Below, piece after piece: positions 14,243-18,398 of a DNA stretch of 18,398 nt. The notes below the pieces were generated by a model. It was not told where the DNA came from. It saw nothing but the letters and a program-made list of their open reading frames with translations, and did no database searches. Position 1 is the first letter of the stretch; each line of letters starts with the position of its first letter. The DNA comes from Clostridiales bacterium (GTDB taxonomy: Bacteria; Bacillota; Clostridia; Oscillospirales; Butyricicoccaceae): NCBI GenBank assembly GCA_004555915.1, contig SFJM01000032.1, positions 1-18,398 of the forward strand. Direction: 5' to 3'. Made by a program: the position numbers and the translations under genes.

Positions 14243-15257
14243 AGTGATTACCTTCGGCGAAATTATGCTTCGCCTTGCCCCTAACGGCTATCTTCGTTTT
14301 TTTCAGAATGACCAGATGCAGGCAACCTTCGGCGGCGGCGAAGCCAATGTAGCGGTTTCGCTGGCAAATTACGGCATGGATGCGGCATTTGTTACCAAGC
14401 TGCCGGATCATGCCATCGGACAGGCTGCTGTCAACAGCCTGCGCCGTTATGGTGTCGATACCTCGATGATCGTCCGCGGCGGCGATCGTGTCGGTATCTA
14501 TTATCTGGAAAAGGGTGCATCCCAGCGCGGCTCGGTATGCATCTATGATCGTGCCCACTCCTCCATTCAGGAATCCTCTGCGTCTGACTACGACTGGAAC
14601 ACAATTTTTTCGGACGCAGAGTGGTTCCACTTTACCGGCATCACCCCGGCGCTCGGCCCGAATGTGGTTGAAATCTGCCGCGAGGCATGCAAGGCAGCGA
14701 AGGCACACGGTGTAAAAATCTCCTGTGACCTGAACTACCGCGGCAAGCTGTGGACCCGGGAAGAAGCCCGTGCAGCCATGACTGATCTGTGCCAGTACGT
14801 GGATGTCTGCATCTCCAACGAAGAAGATGCAAAGGACGTATTCGGCATTGAGGCAGAGAACACGGACATTTATGGCGGCAAGCTGAACAAGGACGGCTAC
14901 AAGTCGGTAGCCAAGCAGCTGGCAGATCGGTTCGGCTTTGAAAAGGTTGCTATTACCCTGCGAACCTCTATCTCCGCAAGCGACAATGACTGGGCAGCTA
15001 TGCTGTACGATGGCGAGAACTACTGCTTCTCCAAGGAGTACCATCTGCATATTACTGATCGTGTCGGCGGCGGTGACAGCTTCGGCGGCGGCCTGATTTA
15101 TGCCCTGCTGAGCGGCAAGTCCACACAGGATGCTGTGGAATTCGCAGTTGCCGCATCTGCACTCAAGCACTCCATCGAAGGCGACTACAACCTTGTAACT
15201 GTTTCTGAGGTTGAAAAGCTCGCTGGCGGCGACGGCTCCGGCCGTGTGCAGAGATAA
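14235..15257 (+). CDS. kdgK: 2-keto-3-deoxygluconate kinase (PfkB family)
   Basis: This 340-residue ribokinase-fold enzyme should phosphorylate KDG to KDPG with ATP. It has the PfkB N-terminal block TFGEIMLRLAP and FGGGEANVAVSLANYG, the mid-domain SCDLNYRGKLW typical of KDG kinases, and the C-terminal signature DRVGGGDSFGGGLIYAL with catalytic base Asp281. AAAGGAGG precedes ATG 14235, which overlaps the aldolase stop codon by 8 nt, so the two are translationally coupled. Its presence beside a non-phosphate dehydratase tells that the pathway runs gluconate-KDG-KDPG rather than through 6-phosphogluconate. No terminator directly follows; the first good one is at 15569. Confidence 0.94.
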   Translation: MAKVITFGEIMLRLAPNGYLRFFQNDQMQATFGGGEANVAVSLANYGMDAAFVTKLPDHAIGQAAVNSLRRYGVDTSMIVRGGDRVGIYYLEKGASQRGSVCIYDRAHSSIQESSASDYDWNTIFSDAEWFHFTGITPALGPNVVEICREACKAAKAHGVKISCDLNYRGKLWTREEARAAMTDLCQYVDVCISNEEDAKDVFGIEAENTDIYGGKLNKDGYKSVAKQLADRFGFEKVAITLRTSISASDNDWAAMLYDGENYCFSKEYHLHITDRVGGGDSFGGGLIYALLSGKSTQDAVEFAVAASALKHSIEGDYNLVTVSEVEKLAGGDGSGRVQR

Positions 15258-15310
15258 TGATTTGATATATGCTCTGTTGCTTCGGATGGGTTTTATGATG
15301 ATTTTTCAGC

Positions 15311-15349
15311 GACAATTGAGACAGGGCTGTTTATAAACAGTTCATTGTC
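15311..15349. repeat. Nested inverted repeat downstream of kdgK
   Basis: The outer arms GACAAT (15311-15316) and ATTGTC (15344-15349) enclose a perfect 14-bp palindrome CTGTTTATAAACAG (15327-15340). No T-run follows, so this is not an obvious terminator. It could be a protein-binding site or an RNA fold in the operon's 3' region. Confidence 0.45.
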
Positions 15350-15471
15350 TGAGTGGCAAGAGTCGGAGAAAAATCAGACTTGTAAGCTTTTTCGATAAGA
15401 CAGAACGATATATACACATTTATATCTGAATGTAACATACACACCTATTTCTATCCTTTCTTAATTGCTTG

Positions 15472-15607
15472 TGGGGACAGGTATCAGGATTTTGTTCCAG
15501 TCCCCATACTCTCTCCTTAAGTACAAGTAGTTACAAGGCTTGTTCTCCAATTCACTTCTTAAGCAAAGCAGGTTGATGCAGCAGTGCATGGACCTGTTTT
15601 GTTATTT
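15472..15607 (+). ncRNA. Candidate structured RNA or 3' UTR fragment
   Basis: From 5' to 3' there is a hairpin TGGGGAC/GTCCCCA (15472-15478 with 15500-15506), a short dyad ACAAG-G-CTTGT (15533-15543), two self-complementary CTTAAG boxes (15516-15521 and 15558-15563) that could pair with each other, and a terminal hairpin with a T-rich tail. This density of pairing plus a terminator suggests a small RNA, or a structured 3' end released from the kdgK transcript. I found no strong promoter directly upstream and recognise no known RNA family. Confidence 0.3.
15569..15607 (+). terminator. Intrinsic terminator in the intergenic stretch
   Basis: CAGGTTGATGCA (15569-15580) pairs with TGCATGGACCTG (15585-15596) across GCAG, with one G-U and one mismatch. 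TTTTGTTATTT follows. It is the first convincing terminator after kdgK, about 310 bp downstream, and may end that operon or a separate small transcript. Confidence 0.7.
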
Positions 15608-15650
15608 CTAAATAATATTATCAGTTCCTCCCACTGGCAGCGTATACGGT

Positions 15651-15746
15651 ATGGAGCGCAAAGGCTCCATTGTGGAGCGGATTCGAGGATTTGAGCAGAG
15701 CATGACACAACCACTCATTCAACGAGTGGCCATAAAAAATTATTAA
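15651..15746 (+). other. Hairpin-bearing element with a 31-codon ORF
   Basis: An ATG at 15651 opens a 31-codon frame beginning MERKGSIVERIRGFEQS and ending IKNY, amphipathic in composition. No good RBS precedes it. The start codon itself lies in a perfect 7-bp stem, ATGGAGC/GCTCCAT (15651-15670), and a second stem CCACTC/GAGTGG (15711-15729) lies near the end. The frame stays open upstream to about 15610. It could be a gene remnant, a dispersed repeat or a structured RNA; I do not recognise it. Confidence 0.3.
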
Positions 15747-15774
15747 GACAAGACGAAACCTTCTATGCTATACT
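15745..15774 (+). promoter_or_regulatory. Extended -10 promoter for the 34-codon ORF
   Basis: There is AAGACA (15745-15750), an 18-bp spacer and TATACT (15769-15774) preceded by TGC. A second overlapping TATACT lies at 15774-15779. The expected start is about 40 nt before the small ORF's ATG. Confidence 0.6.
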
Positions 15775-15824
15775 ATACTAAGAGAGATCTGCCAACCACA
15801 ACAGAAAGCAATGGAGGTTTCTTC

Positions 15825-15929
15825 ATGAACGATATGCAATATTACTGCTCCTTCGGCATGTGTATTATTTCTGAGATATTGGCGCTGAAATATGCTGTGT
15901 ATAGCGGGGAGAAGACAGCTTATTCCTGA
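15825..15929 (+). CDS. Putative 34-residue small protein or leader peptide
   Basis: An ATG at 15825 lies 7 nt after a perfect GGAGG (15813-15817) and behind an extended -10 promoter, a better translation signal than several known genes in this window have. The product starts MNDMQYYCSFGMC and has a mildly hydrophobic middle (residues 9-25) with Cys8 and Cys13. It has no match I recognise. A five-codon frame starting at 15811 ends in a TGA that overlaps this ATG. A weak hairpin TTTTCTG/CAGAAAA follows at 15983-16000 without a T-run. It could be a real microprotein, a regulatory leader ahead of the transporter gene, or the stub of a decayed gene. Confidence 0.45.
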   Translation: MNDMQYYCSFGMCIISEILALKYAVYSGEKTAYS

Positions 15930-16053
15930 TACAGGAGTATATGCATGCTATTGGATCCTGCGTGTATCATGTGATTGCCCTCTTTTCTGCCTGCAGAAAA
16001 AACACGAAAAAAAGCAGTTCATGCATCAGAATCAACCGTTCAAACAAATGTTA

Positions 16054-16081
16054 TTGAATGTAAACAAAAATGTTATATAAT
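16054..16081 (+). promoter_or_regulatory. Promoter of the DAACS-family transporter
   Basis: There is TTGAAT (16054-16059), a 16-bp spacer and TATAAT (16076-16081). Between 15930 and here I see no gene. The 5' leader would be about 58 nt if translation starts at 16147. Confidence 0.7.
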
Positions 16082-16146
16082 GTAGAAAAACCTTGAGAGG
16101 TTGATTGAGAAAACAGACGATGCATTGGAAGGAAAGAGTGAGTAGA

Positions 16147-17394
16147 ATGGAAAAGAAAAAGATACTGTCAATTCCGTTGACAACACAGATTTTGATCGCG
16201 ACGATTGGTGGAATTGCATTTGGTGCGATTGTGGGTCCCTGGGCTTCCAACTTAAAGTTTATCGGCGATATCTTTATTCGCCTGATTCAGATGTCTGTTG
16301 TACTGCTTGTAATGTCTGCGGTTGCAGGTGCTGTCGGAAGCGGCGATGGACAGGATGTTGGAAAGATGGGATTCCATACTTTTAAATGGATCATTGGTTT
16401 TACCGTGGTTGCAGCAGGATTAGGTGTTGCATTGTCCATGTTGATTCGTCCGGGTATTGGAATTGATATTGCAAGCGCAGAGGACATTGCGAATGCAACT
16501 GTAGAATCCACCTCTCTGCAGGATACACTTTTGAACTTTGTGCCGACGAATATTGTGAATTCCATGGCGGAAGGCTCTATGGTTCCCTGTATTGTATTTG
16601 CACTGTTCTTTGGTGTAGCCATGGGAGCTTATGCAAAGCAGACCGGAAACCGTATCATTGTAGACTGGATCACCAGCTTGAATGCAGTGATTACCAATAT
16701 TATTAAAACCGTGATGAAGGTTGCTCCCATCGGTATTTTCTGCCTGCTTGCGAATGTGGCTGGTTCTACCGGATTAAAGGTGATTATTCCGATGCTGAAG
16801 TTTTTGCTCCTGCTTCTCGCAGGTGATGCAATTCAGTTTATCCTGTATGTGCCGCTTACCTGTATTTTATGCAAGGTAGATCCGTTCAAGATGCCGAAGA
16901 AGTTTGCCAAGATGTCCATTATGGCTGTAACCACAACCTCTGGTGCAATCTGCTTGCCGACGAAGATGGAGGATGAGGTTACAAAGTTTGGCATTAGCCG
17001 CAAGGTAGCTGATTTTACCGGACCGATCACGATGTCGATGAACAGCTGCGGAGCTGCATTGTGTTACGTTGCTGCGATTTTCTTCATGGCACAGTCTACC
17101 GGCATTCAGATGTCAACCTATCAGATGGGAATGGCCATTCTTCTTTCCTGCCTGATGTGCATGGGCACCATTTCCGTACCGGGCGGTTCGGTTATCGTAT
17201 ATACCTTCCTGGCAACTTCTTTGGGTCTGCCGCTGGAAAGCATTGCAATTCTGATCGGTATTGACTGGTTTGCAGGAATGTTCCGTACCTTGATGAACGT
17301 GGATGTCGATGTTATGGTCGGCATGCTGGTTGCAAATAAGATTGGAGAATTTGACCGGGACGTTTATAACGAAAAGAAGGTCGTTACCTACTAA
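16147..17394 (+). CDS. Dicarboxylate/amino-acid:cation symporter family (DAACS) protein
   Basis: This 415-residue membrane carrier has the GltPh/DctA fold: several N-terminal helices, HP1 hairpin VTTTSGAICLP (261-271), TM7 motif MNSCGAAL (298-305), HP2 ISVPGGSVIVYT and TM8 IDWFAGMFRTLMNVDVDV (372-388). Arg380, Asn384 and Asp388 match GltPh Arg397, Asn401 and Asp405. Gly377 replaces Asp394, which holds the substrate amino group; DctA has Ser there. The usual NMDGT is NSCGA, so the cation ligand Asp312 is Cys301. A carboxylate without an amino group is therefore the likelier substrate, with altered cation coupling. The start is uncertain: ATG 16147 is chosen; GTG 16138 lies 4 nt after AAGGA; TTG 16105 is also open. 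Confidence 0.85.
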   Translation: MEKKKILSIPLTTQILIATIGGIAFGAIVGPWASNLKFIGDIFIRLIQMSVVLLVMSAVAGAVGSGDGQDVGKMGFHTFKWIIGFTVVAAGLGVALSMLIRPGIGIDIASAEDIANATVESTSLQDTLLNFVPTNIVNSMAEGSMVPCIVFALFFGVAMGAYAKQTGNRIIVDWITSLNAVITNIIKTVMKVAPIGIFCLLANVAGSTGLKVIIPMLKFLLLLLAGDAIQFILYVPLTCILCKVDPFKMPKKFAKMSIMAVTTTSGAICLPTKMEDEVTKFGISRKVADFTGPITMSMNSCGAALCYVAAIFFMAQSTGIQMSTYQMGMAILLSCLMCMGTISVPGGSVIVYTFLATSLGLPLESIAILIGIDWFAGMFRTLMNVDVDVMVGMLVANKIGEFDRDVYNEKKVVTY

Positions 17395-17432
17395 TTTGCC
17401 ATTTTTCAATTAACAAATCATACAAAACCAAT

Positions 17433-17489
17433 AACCTCTGGCATATCTCGCCTGAAACTTTGCAGATTGAGATATGTTTAGAGGTTTTT
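17433..17489 (+). terminator. Bipartite hairpin terminator after the transporter
   Basis: AACCTCT (17433-17439) pairs with AGAGGTT (17480-17486), and inside it CATATCTC (17442-17449) pairs with GAGATATG (17469-17476), giving 15 perfect base pairs with one small internal loop. The T-run is 17485-17489. It lies between the transporter and the sensor-kinase gene and could act as a partial terminator or an attenuator. Confidence 0.75.
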
Positions 17490-17540
17490 GGCGTATTTTA
17501 TTTACATTTCCAAATACGGGAAGAAAGGGGTGTTTGATTC

Positions 17541-18398
17541 ATGAAGGAACTGATCTATTCGTTGATCGTGAACATCGCGCTTCTGGTTCTGATTGCCAAT
17601 TTTTTATCCAAAATACAATTGATTCAGGATATGATAATGCAGGAAAAAAGGAGCATACGGGTTGATTTATTCCTGTCCTGTATTTTTGGCGGCCTGATTC
17701 TTTTATCCGATTATCTAAGCATTGATGTGGGTTCTTACAGCCTGAATGCAAGGATTGTTGGAGCAATGGCATCCGGGTTACTGGGAGGACCTCTGGTAGG
17801 ATTTTTTTCCTCCACGCTTGGCTCAATTCATATTCTGTTTTTCTTTACGCCGGAGATTTTTGCGCGGGGAGCAGCCTTTTCCACGGTTTTGTGCGGATTG
17901 CTGGGATCCGGATTTTATCCTTATTTTCAGCGCGGAAAATGGAAATATCGGGATCTTTTTGCACTGGGATGCTTCGGCGGGATCTGTGAAATGATTGGAT
18001 TGCTTCGGATGACGGTCTCTTTGGATATCGCAGTACAGGCAATTCTGGATGTTGCCGTTCCCATGATTGTGTTAAATGCCTGCGGGTTGCTGGTGTTTAT
18101 TTCATCCTTTAATACCATATTTTTGCAGCAGGATATTGAAAGCAGCCGACAGATCCAAAAAATGTCAGAATTAGCCAAGCGATGTATGCCATTGTTCCAT
18201 GAAGGATTCCATCATGCGGAAAATATGCACCGTTTAACATCAATCGTATTGGAAGAGACCGATTGGACAGGAGTTATGCTGACAGACAGAGATACCATTC
18301 TGGATTGCCAGAGTATTCCCGAACGGCAGGAAAGAGAAGGAGATTGCGATGCCATTCGGAATGGAAACCTGCCTGACGAAGCAAAACTGGCTATGGAT
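17541..18398 (+). CDS. LytS/BtsS-type membrane sensor histidine kinase (3' end missing)
   Basis: The frame is open for 286 codons to the right edge, so only the N-terminal half is seen. Residues 1-190 form about six hydrophobic segments of the 5TM-5TMR_LYT type, with the family landmarks NAR (69-71), GGPLVG (82-87) and His97. After a helical linker (about 195-215), a GAF-like region begins (LEETDWTGVMLTDRDTILD, 237-255). The kinase core lies outside the window. Family knowledge: E. coli BtsS and Bacillus LytS respond to pyruvate and switch on pyruvate transporters. AAAGGGG lies about 10 nt before ATG 17541. The gene follows the transporter by 146 nt on the same strand, suggesting it senses the transporter's substrate. 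Confidence 0.85.
   Translation, partial: MKELIYSLIVNIALLVLIANFLSKIQLIQDMIMQEKRSIRVDLFLSCIFGGLILLSDYLSIDVGSYSLNARIVGAMASGLLGGPLVGFFSSTLGSIHILFFFTPEIFARGAAFSTVLCGLLGSGFYPYFQRGKWKYRDLFALGCFGGICEMIGLLRMTVSLDIAVQAILDVAVPMIVLNACGLLVFISSFNTIFLQQDIESSRQIQKMSELAKRCMPLFHEGFHHAENMHRLTSIVLEETDWTGVMLTDRDTILDCQSIPERQEREGDCDAIRNGNLPDEAKLAMD

Larger units (their letters stand above)
15258..15824 (+). other. Gene-poor, structure-rich intergenic stretch
   Basis: This 567-bp stretch after kdgK has no ORF of recognisable function. It holds a nested inverted repeat (15311-15349), a stretch of hairpins ending in an intrinsic terminator (15472-15607), a hairpin pair overlapping a 31-codon ORF (15651-15746) and a promoter for the 34-codon ORF that follows. 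No insertion sequence ends or transposase remnants were recognised. Confidence 0.6.

Noticed and set aside
15258..15824. An insertion-sequence footprint in the gene-poor stretch
   Set aside because: No terminal inverted repeats with flanking target duplications and no transposase similarity were found. The inverted repeats present are local hairpins.
15892..16080. A 62-codon plus-strand frame in the intergenic region
   Set aside because: It has no RBS, overlaps the better supported 34-codon ORF in another frame, runs through the transporter's promoter and has an improbable composition.
17474..17665. A 63-codon frame overlapping the sensor-kinase start
   Set aside because: It overlaps the terminator hairpin and the clear LytS-type frame, which has the RBS and family motifs.
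1..18398. CRISPR arrays, tRNA or rRNA genes
   Set aside because: No regularly spaced repeats, cloverleaf-type sequences or rRNA-like segments were seen on either strand.

Overview
The window looks like chromosome of a low-to-mid-GC, endospore-forming anaerobic Firmicute, most likely a gut Clostridia member of the Oscillospirales type. The evidence is a complete spoIIA sporulation operon, a T-box-controlled valS-folC operon, an IreB homologue, strong consensus sigma-A promoters and AGGAGG-type ribosome binding sites. The genus is my guess from the overall style of the proteins, not a demonstrated match.

Layout. Positions 1-640 read leftward: the first codon of a gene leaving the left edge, two tandem consensus promoters for it, and ireB with its own promoter and terminator. 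From 847 onward everything reads rightward. A consensus promoter and a valine T-box leader (specifier GTC) precede valS and folC, which end at a terminator. The spoIIAA-spoIIAB-sigF operon follows, with overlapping genes, and then a UvrD/PcrA helicase with its own promoter.

The metabolic core is 9310-15257: a FadR-type GntR regulator, then an operon of an IlvD/Edd-type sugar-acid dehydratase, a GntP permease, a KDPG aldolase and a PfkB-type 2-keto-3-deoxygluconate kinase. Together these encode uptake of gluconate (or a similar aldonate), dehydration to KDG, phosphorylation to KDPG and cleavage to pyruvate plus glyceraldehyde-3-phosphate. This is the modified (semi-phosphorylative) Entner-Doudoroff route known from clostridia. 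The dehydratase operon has a strong promoter preceded by a direct repeat and a palindrome that are candidate operators.

The stretch 15258-16146 has no recognisable large gene but holds the most unexplained structure: nested inverted repeats, a structured segment ending in a good intrinsic terminator, a hairpin-rich element overlapping a 31-codon ORF, and a compact unit with promoter, strong RBS and a 34-codon ORF. The right end carries a DAACS-family carboxylate symporter lacking several canonical substrate and cation ligands, a bipartite hairpin terminator, and the N-terminal 286 residues of a LytS/BtsS-type membrane sensor kinase. The last two genes may form a sense-and-import pair for a carboxylate lacking an amino group. 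No rRNA, tRNA, insertion sequence or CRISPR array was seen.
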